Assembly (NCBI RefSeq): GCF_001683915.1
Contig: NZ_LXTT01000076.1
Span: forward strand, 1-64,000
From: Allomuricauda sp. CP2A
GTDB lineage: Bacteria > Bacteroidota > Bacteroidia > Flavobacteriales > Flavobacteriaceae
Direction: 5' to 3'
Length of the DNA: 64,000 nucleotides
This document shows, in pieces, positions 46,257-54,360 of this stretch. Made by a program: the position numbers and the translations under genes. Under the pieces are notes generated by a model. It was given only the letters and a program-made list of their open reading frames with translations. It was not told where the DNA came from and did no database searches. The first letter of the stretch is position 1. Every line of letters begins with the position of its first letter.

Positions 46257-46801
46257 GACCAGCTTTGATTCTTTTAGTCGCATTGCTATACGTGAGCTGT
46301 GGAGGACCTGAGCCGCGAAGACCCGTGGAGGTGAAATCCGGAAGTTTTTTTAAGGAATCCGTGGAACGGAACAAAGCATTGTTGGCCAAAGAGGAAAAAT
46401 TGATACAAGAACTGATTTCAAAGGATACCATCCATGAATATCAGACCAGCTCCAATGGATTTTGGTACTATTATGAGACCAAAAACGATACGGCCACATA
46501 CCTACCACAAACCGGTGACCAAATATTGTTCTCGTACAACGTAATGTCTTTGAACAACGACACCATTTACAGTGCCGAGGAGATTGGACCAACATCCTAT
46601 GTGGTGGACAAACAACAATTGTTCCCTGGGTTGCAGAATGCTGTAAAACTGCTCAAAATCAGTGAAAAGGCCACTTTTGTGTTTCCTTCATTGCAAGCGT
46701 ATGGGTATCAAGGGGACAACAATGCCATTGCGCCACAGACCCCTATAAAATCGTCAGTGGAACTGCATACCATCATCATAAATAAAGACAGTATAAATTA
46801 A
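46253..46801 (+). CDS. gldI: Gliding motility lipoprotein GldI (FKBP-like)
   Basis: The 182-residue protein has a lipoprotein signal (LLYVSCGG, Cys16) and an FKBP-type peptidyl-prolyl isomerase domain with YLPQTGDQILFSYNV, QLFPGLQNAVKLL and FPSLQAYGYQG. In F. johnsoniae GldI is needed for gliding and is thought to fold exported motility or type IX secretion components. It overlaps the DHH gene by 4 bp and is followed by another isomerase gene 14 bp on. Its presence fits the giant SprB-like adhesin at the left end of the window. Confidence 0.9.
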   Translation: MRPALILLVALLYVSCGGPEPRRPVEVKSGSFFKESVERNKALLAKEEKLIQELISKDTIHEYQTSSNGFWYYYETKNDTATYLPQTGDQILFSYNVMSLNNDTIYSAEEIGPTSYVVDKQQLFPGLQNAVKLLKISEKATFVFPSLQAYGYQGDNNAIAPQTPIKSSVELHTIIINKDSIN

Positions 46802-46815
46802 AATCGTATAGAAAA

Positions 46816-47922
46816 ATGAAACAATCCCTATTGATAATCACTTTGTTTTCCATGGTTCTTTTTGGGTGCAAATCCAGCAAGTATGCCGAATTGGGAGATG
46901 GTATCTTTGCTGATATCCAAACCACCAAAGGAGACATCATTGTAAAATTGGAGTTTGAAAAAACTCCGGTTACCGTTGCTAATTTTGTATCCCTTGCTGA
47001 AGGCAACAGTCCTTTTGTAAGCGAAGAATTTAAAGAAAAGAAATTTTATGACGGTGTTGCCTTTCACCGAATCATTAAAGATTTCATGATTCAAGGTGGC
47101 GATCCCTCCGGAACAGGAAGTGGCAGTATTGGGTATACCTTTAAGGATGAATTCAACGATTCGTTGTTGCATTCCAAAAAAGGAATCCTTTCCATGGCCA
47201 ATCGTGGTCCAAAGACCAACACCAGTCAGTTTTTCATCACCCATAAAGCAACGCCTTGGCTCGACGGTAAGCATACAGTTTTTGGAGAAGTGGTCCAAGG
47301 CATGGACGTGGTCGATTCCATAGCCAATGTGGAAACTGGTCAAGGGGACAAACCCAAAGTGGATGTGGTCATGAACAAGGTTGAAATTGTACGCAATGGA
47401 AAAGAGGCCAGAAAATTTGATGCCGTACAGGTCATGAGTGCCTATTTTGAAGAGGCAAAAGCAGAAGAAGCCGCCTTCAAGAAAATGAAGGAAGATCTTG
47501 TGGCGGAATTTGCCCAACAAAAAGAAGAAGCCGAAGAAACGCCAACCGGGTTGAAAATATTTACCTTGGTTAATGGAGAAGGAGAACAACCCGCTGAAGG
47601 GCAGCAAGTATTGGTCAACTATGCCGGTTATCTGCCCAGTGGTGAGCTGTTTGACAGTAATATTCAAGAAATTGCCGAGAAATTCAATCAATTGAATCCA
47701 GCCCGGAGAGATCAAGGAGGGTACACTCCGTTCCCTATGGAGTACGGCCCGGAAGCACGGTTGATCCCCGGCTTCAAAGAAGGACTCCAAACCATGAAAG
47801 TGGGAGACAAAGTGCGTTTGTTCATCCCTTCACATTTGGGATATGGAGCACAAGGTGGTGGGCCGATTCCACCAAACTCCGACCTTATTTTTGATTTGGA
47901 AATCACAGGAATCCAAGAATAG
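46816..47922 (+). CDS. Cyclophilin-FKBP fusion peptidyl-prolyl isomerase, lipoprotein
   Basis: The 368-residue protein has a lipoprotein signal (MVLFGCKSS, Cys17) and two isomerase domains. Residues about 30-195 are a cyclophilin (FHRIIKDFMIQGGDP, NTSQFFITHKATPWLDGKHTVFG). Residues about 250-366 are an FKBP domain (VNYAGYLPSGELFDS, LIPGFKEGLQTMKVGDKVRLFIP). A charged helical linker joins them. It should catalyse prolyl isomerisation in the periplasm or at the outer membrane. The place directly after gldI suggests that it assists folding of exported surface proteins. A strong terminator follows. Confidence 0.92.
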   Translation: MKQSLLIITLFSMVLFGCKSSKYAELGDGIFADIQTTKGDIIVKLEFEKTPVTVANFVSLAEGNSPFVSEEFKEKKFYDGVAFHRIIKDFMIQGGDPSGTGSGSIGYTFKDEFNDSLLHSKKGILSMANRGPKTNTSQFFITHKATPWLDGKHTVFGEVVQGMDVVDSIANVETGQGDKPKVDVVMNKVEIVRNGKEARKFDAVQVMSAYFEEAKAEEAAFKKMKEDLVAEFAQQKEEAEETPTGLKIFTLVNGEGEQPAEGQQVLVNYAGYLPSGELFDSNIQEIAEKFNQLNPARRDQGGYTPFPMEYGPEARLIPGFKEGLQTMKVGDKVRLFIPSHLGYGAQGGGPIPPNSDLIFDLEITGIQE

Positions 47923-47944
47923 GCTAAATTGAGAAAACATAGAA

Positions 47945-47977
47945 AAAGCCGTACTTTTCCGTGCGGCTTTTTTTTTT
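47945..47977 (+). terminator. Terminator after the PPIase fusion gene
   Basis: AAAGCCGTAC (47945-47954) pairs with GTGCGGCTTT (47961-47970) around TTTTCC, followed by seven more T. It is a canonical intrinsic terminator, 22 bp after the stop codon. Confidence 0.88.
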
Positions 47978-47996
47978 ATGGCCCAACCGTGAACGA

Positions 47997-49061
47997 ATGG
48001 GACAAAGAACCAAAACTAGCATTGCCCTTGCACTCCCCCTGCAAATCATATTGGTGAAATGGATAGGGAGTTATCCCAATTTTGTGGAGGAATACTACAG
48101 TAATGGTCTATACTTGCTTATTTCAAAGACACTTCGACTTCTTTTGGGTTGGATTCCTTTTTCATTTGGAGACCTACTCTATACTGTCTTGGTCTTTCTT
48201 GCTATACGCTATATGTACAAGCATTGGAAATCCATTAAAACAAAACCATTGTTTTTCCTAAAGGACATTGTTGTGGTACTATCCATCGCTTATTTTGCCT
48301 TTCATTTGTTGTGGGGCATGAACTATTACCGCCAGCCCATCACCTGGAAATTGGGCATTGAAAAAGAGTATACCCTGGAGGAGTTGATTGACTTCACCCA
48401 ATACCTTGCCGAAAAGACCAATTCCTATCAAATGCGGATTACCGGAGATAGTATGTCCGCTGTTGAAGTACCTTATAAACGAGGCGAAATTTTTCAAAAA
48501 ACAGAGAAAGGCTATATCAAACTACAAAAAATTTATCCCGATTTTGAATACCGAAATCGTAGCCTGAAATCATCAATCTATAGTATTCCTCTGACCTATA
48601 TGGGATATGGGGGCTACCTGAATCCGTTTACCAATGAGGCCCAAGTGAACGGCATCATGCCATTTTTTAGATTACCTGCGGTAAGTGGGCACGAAGTGGG
48701 ACATCAACTGGGCTATTCTGCCGAAGATGCCACCAATTTTATTGGATTCTTGGTGACCTCCAACAGTGATGATGTCTATTTTAAGTATTCTGCCTACAAT
48801 CATGCTTTGGGGTATTGTCTTGCAGATTTGGCCCGGAAGGATGAAGAAAAATCAAAGGAAATCATTGCCCAATTGAATCCCGGGGTCAAAAAGAACTATC
48901 AAGAGCTGCGGAGTTTTTGGGAGAGCTATCAAAATCCGATGGAACCCGTGTTCAAGTCCATCTTCAACACTTTTTTAAAGATTAACAATCAAAAAGACGG
49001 CATTTTAAGCTATCACTCCGTGGTTGGGCTCATGATCAATCACCACAAAAAAAGCAGTTGA
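47997..49061 (+). CDS. DUF3810 membrane protein with HExxH motif
   Basis: The start is the ATG at 47997 (MGQRTKTSIALALP); the GTG at 47961 lies in the terminator stem and is rejected. The 354-residue protein has three N-terminal membrane segments (about residues 8-110) and a soluble part with SGHEVGHQLGYSAEDATNFIGF near residues 229-250. HEVGH matches the zinc-peptidase pattern HExxH, and a downstream acidic residue (ED) could be the third ligand. DUF3810 proteins have no established activity; a membrane-linked metallopeptidase is a reasonable inference. Confidence 0.82.
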   Translation: MGQRTKTSIALALPLQIILVKWIGSYPNFVEEYYSNGLYLLISKTLRLLLGWIPFSFGDLLYTVLVFLAIRYMYKHWKSIKTKPLFFLKDIVVVLSIAYFAFHLLWGMNYYRQPITWKLGIEKEYTLEELIDFTQYLAEKTNSYQMRITGDSMSAVEVPYKRGEIFQKTEKGYIKLQKIYPDFEYRNRSLKSSIYSIPLTYMGYGGYLNPFTNEAQVNGIMPFFRLPAVSGHEVGHQLGYSAEDATNFIGFLVTSNSDDVYFKYSAYNHALGYCLADLARKDEEKSKEIIAQLNPGVKKNYQELRSFWESYQNPMEPVFKSIFNTFLKINNQKDGILSYHSVVGLMINHHKKSS

Positions 49062-49068
49062 ATCCAAC

Positions 49069-49099
49069 TTGTGCAAAACCCCTGCTTCCGTTACCTTTA
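49069..49099 (+). promoter_or_regulatory. Likely promoter of the large amidohydrolase gene
   Basis: TTG at 49069-49071, a 20-bp spacer and TACCTTTA at 49092-49099 (one mismatch to TAnnTTTG) predict a start near 49106, 19 nt before the ATG. Confidence 0.45.
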
Positions 49100-49124
49100 G
49101 TCCGACTAATTCAATACTGGATAT

Positions 49125-52064
49125 ATGAAACTTAAACTAACGGCTCTAATCCTATTTTTAGGGAGTGCTTCCCTGTTCGCCCAGGAGTATTTTCCAAAGA
49201 ATGACGGTGTCAAAGCCAAAAACAACAACTACAGGGCGTTCACCAATGCCAAAATTTATGTGACCCCTTCGGAGGTGATCCAAAACGGAACCCTTCTCAT
49301 TCAAGATGGAAAAGTGGTTCAAGCAGGAAAATCGGTCAATATTCCCAAGAATGCCATTGTTGAAGACCTACAGGGCAAGTCCATCTACCCTTCTTTCATT
49401 GATATTTTTTCCGATTTTGGGGTAAAGAAGCCCGAAAAAGCTGATTCACAGGGTAGATCGGCCCAATATAAACCAACTCGTGAAGGATTTTATTGGAACG
49501 ACCACATCATGCCTGAAAACAATGCCCTCAACCGTTTTTCTTATGATAGCAAAAAAGCTGAGGAGCTTAGAAAGGCTGGTTTTGGTGTCATCAATGCCCA
49601 CATTCAGGATGGGATAGCCCGGGGAACCGGGGTCTTGGTCGCCCTAAATGATGAAGGGAGTGAGGCAAAACGAATTCTCGAAGATAAATCCGCACAGTAC
49701 TTTTCATTTGATAAGAGCATTGCAAAAACCCAATCCTATCCCACTTCAATTATGGGTGCCATCGCCTTGATGCGCCAATTGTATTACGATATGGATTGGT
49801 ATAGCAAGGGCAATGTGGAGACCAAGGACCTTTCTTTGGAAGCCTTGATCAATAATAAGGGACTTACCCAGATTTTTGCGGCTGGTGACAATGGAAATGT
49901 ACTCCGGGCCGACAAAATAGGCGACCAATTTGGAATACAATACGCTATTTTGGCCGGAGGCGACGAATATGAGCGCATTCAGGATATTAAGGCCACCAAT
50001 GCCAAATTGATCGTTCCCCTAAATTTTCCAGATGCCTATGATGTGTCCAACCCTTATGAAGCACAATATGTGTCTTTGAAGGATATGCGACATTGGAATT
50101 TGGCCCCATCCAATCCAAAAACTTTGGAAGACAATGGTATTCAATTTTCATTCACTTTGCATGAATTGAAATCGCCCTCGGACCTTAAATCCAAAGTACA
50201 GAAGGCCATTTCGTATGGACTTTCCAAGACCAAGGCTTTGGAGGCACTTACCACTGTTCCAGCTTCAATTTTGGGGAAATCAGGGGAAATTGGTTCTTTA
50301 CAACCCGGCAGTCAGGCCAATTTCTTGATTGCTTCTGGAGATATTTTTGACAAAGAGACCATACTCTATGAAAACTGGGTGCAAGGTTCCAAAAACGTTA
50401 TCCAATCCAAAGACCAAAAAGACATCCGTGGCGATTACAATCTTTCCGTAAATGGTCAAACCTATTCCGTTTCCATTACGGGCGAGGTGGGCAAACCAAA
50501 GGTTGAGGTAAAAAAGGGTACGGAGAAATTGGAGTCAAAAATCGATTACAGCTCAGATTGGTTGAATTTGGCCTTTTCAGAGAACGATACTAATTCCTAT
50601 CGTTTAATCGCCCAAGTTCTTCCATCTTCGGATACTATAACAGCCAAGGCAGTACTTTCCAATGGAACTGAAACCACCGCAAATCTGACCAAAACAGCTC
50701 CGTTTGAAGAAAAATCGAAACAAACCCCTTCCGAAAAACCAAATTTGATGGCAGTCTCCTACCCAAATGTGGGATACGGTTATAAAACCAAACCCAAGCA
50801 GGAGAACATCCTCTTTACAAATGCCACGGTCTGGACCGGAAACAGCATTTTGGAAAACACCGATGTTTTGGTGAAAAATGGGAAAATCGCCAAAGTGGGG
50901 AAAGGACTCAACGCTGGTGGAGCTACCACCGTGGATGCCACTGGAAAACACCTTACTGCCGGAATCATTGATGAACACTCGCACATTGCAGCGGTCACGA
51001 TCAACGAAGCTGGCCATAACTCTTCAGCTGAAGTGCGAATGAAGGATGCCATCGACCCAGAGGATATGGATATCTACAGAAACCTGGCGGGTGGTGTCAC
51101 TACCATTCAACTCTTGCACGGTTCAGCCAATCCCATTGGGGGGCGTTCTGCCATCATGAGATTGAAATGGGGTGAAAATTCGGATGGCTTGGTTTTCCCC
51201 GATGCACCCAAGTTCATAAAATTTGCCTTGGGTGAGAATGTAAAGCAGTCCAATTGGGGCAGTTTTTCCCGTTTCCCACAGACGCGTATGGGTGTGGAGC
51301 AGGTCTACACAGATTATTTTCAGCGCGCCAAGGAATATGAGGCCAAAAAGAAAAGTGGACAATCCTATCGCTATGATGAGGAAATGGAGGTTTTGGTTGA
51401 AATTCTCAATGGTGAACGCTTCATTAGCTGTCACTCCTACGTGCAAAGTGAAATCAACATGATGATGAAGGTGGCGGAGAAATTCAATTTTAGGGTGAAC
51501 ACCTTCACCCACATTTTGGAGGGATACAAAGTGGCCGATAAAATGGCGGAGCATGGTGTGGGCGGTTCCACCTTCAGTGATTGGTGGGCCTACAAGTTTG
51601 AAGTAAACGATGCCATTCCCTACAATGCCGCCATCATGGCCAGTCAAGGCGTTACGGTTGCCATTAACAGTGATGACGCCGAAATGTCCCGAAGGTTGAA
51701 CCAAGAGGCTGGAAAAATTGTTAAATATGGAGGTATGTCCGAACTGGAAGCTTGGAAGATGGTTACCCTTAATCCCGCCAAATTGTTGCATATTGATGAC
51801 CGTGTTGGCAGTGTGGAAGAAGGCAAGGATGCCGATTTGGTGCTGTGGAGCAACCATCCCCTTTCCGTGTATGCCAAAGCAGAGAAGACCCTGATTGAAG
51901 GTGCTGTCTATTTCGATTTGGAAAAGGACAAAATGCTTCGCGAATCGGTTCAGCAAGAGCGAAATCAACTCATTGACATGATGTTGAATGAGAAGGAAAA
52001 AGGGGAAAAGACCCAAACCCCTGTCCAGAATAAAAAAGAACGATTTGAATGTGAAACCCTTTAA
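49125..52064 (+). CDS. Tandem-domain exported amidohydrolase, 979 aa
   Basis: A signal peptide (ILFLGSASLFAQ) is followed by two amidohydrolase units. The first (about residues 35-435) keeps the edge beta-sandwich (FTNAKIYVTPSEVIQNGTLL, GSLQPGSQANFLI) but has PSFIDIFSDFG where metal-binding HxH should be. The second (about 560-950) has GIIDEHSHIAA with HxH, NTFTHILEGYKVAD, and INSDDAEMSRRL with the catalytic Asp, so it should be active. The enzyme is probably periplasmic and hydrolyses a cyclic amide, peptide or related bond; the substrate is unknown. The gene is 6 bp from another amidohydrolase gene, and they are probably cotranscribed. Confidence 0.9.
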   Translation: MKLKLTALILFLGSASLFAQEYFPKNDGVKAKNNNYRAFTNAKIYVTPSEVIQNGTLLIQDGKVVQAGKSVNIPKNAIVEDLQGKSIYPSFIDIFSDFGVKKPEKADSQGRSAQYKPTREGFYWNDHIMPENNALNRFSYDSKKAEELRKAGFGVINAHIQDGIARGTGVLVALNDEGSEAKRILEDKSAQYFSFDKSIAKTQSYPTSIMGAIALMRQLYYDMDWYSKGNVETKDLSLEALINNKGLTQIFAAGDNGNVLRADKIGDQFGIQYAILAGGDEYERIQDIKATNAKLIVPLNFPDAYDVSNPYEAQYVSLKDMRHWNLAPSNPKTLEDNGIQFSFTLHELKSPSDLKSKVQKAISYGLSKTKALEALTTVPASILGKSGEIGSLQPGSQANFLIASGDIFDKETILYENWVQGSKNVIQSKDQKDIRGDYNLSVNGQTYSVSITGEVGKPKVEVKKGTEKLESKIDYSSDWLNLAFSENDTNSYRLIAQVLPSSDTITAKAVLSNGTETTANLTKTAPFEEKSKQTPSEKPNLMAVSYPNVGYGYKTKPKQENILFTNATVWTGNSILENTDVLVKNGKIAKVGKGLNAGGATTVDATGKHLTAGIIDEHSHIAAVTINEAGHNSSAEVRMKDAIDPEDMDIYRNLAGGVTTIQLLHGSANPIGGRSAIMRLKWGENSDGLVFPDAPKFIKFALGENVKQSNWGSFSRFPQTRMGVEQVYTDYFQRAKEYEAKKKSGQSYRYDEEMEVLVEILNGERFISCHSYVQSEINMMMKVAEKFNFRVNTFTHILEGYKVADKMAEHGVGGSTFSDWWAYKFEVNDAIPYNAAIMASQGVTVAINSDDAEMSRRLNQEAGKIVKYGGMSELEAWKMVTLNPAKLLHIDDRVGSVEEGKDADLVLWSNHPLSVYAKAEKTLIEGAVYFDLEKDKMLRESVQQERNQLIDMMLNEKEKGEKTQTPVQNKKERFECETL

Positions 52065-52070
52065 TGTAAG

Positions 52071-53429
52071 ATGATGAAATTTTTATATATAAATTCAAAC
52101 AATCATTGTCCCCTTGAGGGGACTTTAGGGGTGTTGTTGAGGCACCTCACCTTCATGGTTTCAGTAGTGTTTAGTTTTACAACTTTCGCACAACAGACCC
52201 CTGCTCCACCCCAAACCGAACAAGTTGCCATTTTTGGGGCAACGGCGCATATTGGAAATGGAGAGGTCATTGAAAATTGCACCATCATTTTTGTGGACGG
52301 AAAAATCACCGCGATTGGAGCAGACCTTATGGCCCCAACCATTGGAACCATGATTAATGCCGAAGGGAAACATGTCTATCCTGGTTTTATAGCCCCTGTA
52401 AAATCATTGGGATTGGTAGAAGTTGACGCGGTACGAGCTAGTAAGGACGAAGATGAAATTGGAGATTTTATCCCACATATACGTAGTATTATTGCATATA
52501 ATGCCGAATCCAAAGTAGTGGAAAGCATGCGGCCCAATGGGGTATTGTTGGGACAGGCCACGCCACAGGGCGGAAGAATCTCAGGAACCTCATCCATAGT
52601 TCAGTTTGATGCATGGAACTGGGAAGACGCCGCGGTTAAAACCGATGATGGTGTCCACATGAACTGGCCCGCGCTCTTCAGAAAGGGAAATACCTATCAA
52701 GGTGAACCCGATGCTTTCATTCCAAATAAAAAATATGGGGAGCAGGTAGGTGAAATCAAAACCTTTGTTGAAAATGCCAAGGCTTATGGCAAGGCAGCTT
52801 CAAAAGAAATCAATCTGCCTTTTGCAGCCATGCAAGGCCTTTTTGATGGGACTCAACGCTTATACATCCACACCAATGGCGAAAAGGAAATGATTGATGC
52901 GGTTACCTTGGCAGAAAAAGCAGGAATCCAGCATATTGTGATTGTCGGCGGATACCGTGCCCATAAAATCACGAACTTCCTAAAAGAGCACAACATTCCT
53001 GTTTTGGTCAGCGAAACCCATGCGTTGCCCAAATTTGATGATGATGACTATGACTTCCCGTATAAATTGCCCAAGCTGCTGGTGGATGCCGGCTTATTGG
53101 TAGGCTTGCAAAACGAATCCATGGCGAATTTTCAAACCCGAAATCTGGCTTTTTATGCCGGACAGGTTGTAGGTCAGGGATTGGATAAAGAGAAAGCCTT
53201 GCAGTTGATAACAGGCAACACGGCCAAAATTTTGGGTATCGATTCCGATTATGGCACCTTGGAAGTAGGTAAAAGTGCCACCTTGTTCATTTCGGAGGGT
53301 GATGCACTGGATATGCGTACCAACCAACTTTCCAAAGCCTTTATTGACGGACGGGATATTTCCTTGGAAACCCATCAAACCAAATTATGGAAACGGTATA
53401 TGGGCAAATACGAAAGAGAAGGTAAATAA
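52071..53429 (+). CDS. Degenerate amidohydrolase-family protein, exported
   Basis: The 452-residue protein resembles the first, inactive unit of the preceding protein. It has VAIFGATAHIGNGEVIENC, then YPGFIAPVKSLGLVEVDA in place of an HxH motif, and ends with TAKILGIDSDYGTLEVGKSATLFIS. Catalysis is doubtful and a binding partner role for the upstream enzyme is possible. The first 28 residues are odd: NNHCPLEGTLGVLLRHLTF comes from a palindromic repeat at 52108-52134 lying in front of the hydrophobic MVSVVFSFTTFAQQ. Export with this long, repeat-derived n-region is uncertain; an alternative start at the later ATG (52155) would give a very short signal peptide. Confidence 0.85.
   Translation: MMKFLYINSNNHCPLEGTLGVLLRHLTFMVSVVFSFTTFAQQTPAPPQTEQVAIFGATAHIGNGEVIENCTIIFVDGKITAIGADLMAPTIGTMINAEGKHVYPGFIAPVKSLGLVEVDAVRASKDEDEIGDFIPHIRSIIAYNAESKVVESMRPNGVLLGQATPQGGRISGTSSIVQFDAWNWEDAAVKTDDGVHMNWPALFRKGNTYQGEPDAFIPNKKYGEQVGEIKTFVENAKAYGKAASKEINLPFAAMQGLFDGTQRLYIHTNGEKEMIDAVTLAEKAGIQHIVIVGGYRAHKITNFLKEHNIPVLVSETHALPKFDDDDYDFPYKLPKLLVDAGLLVGLQNESMANFQTRNLAFYAGQVVGQGLDKEKALQLITGNTAKILGIDSDYGTLEVGKSATLFISEGDALDMRTNQLSKAFIDGRDISLETHQTKLWKRYMGKYEREGK
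52108..52134 (+). repeat. GTCCCC/GGGGAC palindrome within a signal sequence
   Basis: GTCCCCTTGAGGGGAC (52108-52123) is a perfect palindrome with 8-bp arms, followed by TTTAGGGGTGT. I recall similar CCCC/GGGG elements in spacers of many Bacteroidota. Here it is translated in frame near the N terminus of the gene at 52071-53429. Confidence 0.7.
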
Positions 53430-53440
53430 AATAAAAAACA

Positions 53441-53466
53441 GAGCGGCGTTCCTTGGAACGCCGCTC
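53441..53466 (-). terminator. Perfect 12-bp hairpin between convergent genes
   Basis: GAGCGGCGTTCC pairs with GGAACGCCGCTC around a TT loop. On the minus strand it is followed by a T-rich stretch (the complement of 53422-53440), so it should terminate the gene at 53489-54292; on the plus strand the T run is weaker. Confidence 0.8.
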
Positions 53467-53488
53467 ATCATATAACTCCCTTTTTCAA

Positions 53489-54292
53489 TTAATTTATTTT
53501 CGGTTCCACAACCATTGCATCTTCTGGTTTGGCATAAAACCCATCAGGTTTTGGTGTGGTGCTTACAGCGACATCCCCAAAAGTAACGGTACTCCTTGCA
53601 TCCAAAATTGTACTGCCTTCATAATTGTACCATGTAATTGACTTTGGCAATACAACCCCATTTAAGGTTTGCCAGTCGTCATATCGAATCCATTTTACAT
53701 TATCTGATTTTTCGCCAGTTCTATAGGTCACCGTATACCCCAACCAAGCCATTTGATGGGTCTCGGGGTCATAATGGATATAGTATTCATCCTCCGAAGA
53801 AACTCCAACCCCAGAATTATAGCTTATATGGATTCCAGGGTAGCTTTTGCCTTCAAAAATTAAATCGTCTGTTTCACCGTACACAATGCCATCATCAGCA
53901 AGCAAAAAGGGCATTCCGTAAAAATAGAACATCAGGTTGTGGTAAAAGGCGGCATCACCTTCGTAATTTTCATTTGAGTCTTGTAGCCAAATTTCATTGC
54001 CATCATACCCCATTGAAAACTGCTCCGTATCCACTCTATCCTTTCTGGACCAAAGGTCAACGGTATGGTTTTCAGGATTCTCGGGATTGGGCAGCACAAA
54101 ACTCAAGGTACGCTGTTCTTTCCATTGCTGTAATCCGCCATGGGCATCAAAAACTTTGTCCAACGCTTCTGGATATTCCGATTGCGATTCCGCAGTTTTT
54201 TGTGGCTCAGCTTCTTTGGTTTCTTCTTTTTTGGCGTTAGGTTTACAGGCCCCAATGGCCAAGGTGAGTAAAATGATGGTTATTTTTTTCAT
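53489..54292 (-). CDS. DUF6503-type lipoprotein
   Basis: The 267-residue protein has a lipoprotein signal (LLTLAIGACKP, Cys16), a charged linker, and a beta-rich domain that matches what I recall of the flavobacterial DUF6503 family (FDAHGGLQQWKEQRTLSFVL, DGFYAKPEDA at the end). Such proteins resemble outer-membrane lipoprotein carrier folds of the LolA type, but this is a structural guess. No enzyme motif is visible. It is convergent with the amidohydrolase gene and divergent from the methyltransferase gene. Confidence 0.8.
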   Translation of the reverse strand: MKKITIILLTLAIGACKPNAKKEETKEAEPQKTAESQSEYPEALDKVFDAHGGLQQWKEQRTLSFVLPNPENPENHTVDLWSRKDRVDTEQFSMGYDGNEIWLQDSNENYEGDAAFYHNLMFYFYGMPFLLADDGIVYGETDDLIFEGKSYPGIHISYNSGVGVSSEDEYYIHYDPETHQMAWLGYTVTYRTGEKSDNVKWIRYDDWQTLNGVVLPKSITWYNYEGSTILDARSTVTFGDVAVSTTPKPDGFYAKPEDAMVVEPKIN

Positions 54293-54346
54293 GGTATGTT
54301 GTTTGTCACTTGGTCGAAAACCTCTTTTTTAAATTACAGGAATCTC

Positions 54347-54354
54347 TATTTTTG
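54347..54354 (+). promoter_or_regulatory. -7 element of the methyltransferase gene
   Basis: TATTTTTG (exact) ends 6 bp before the ATG at 54361. It supports this start over the in-frame codon at 54310 and predicts a leaderless or nearly leaderless mRNA. Confidence 0.4.
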
Positions 54355-54360
54355 ATTTGT

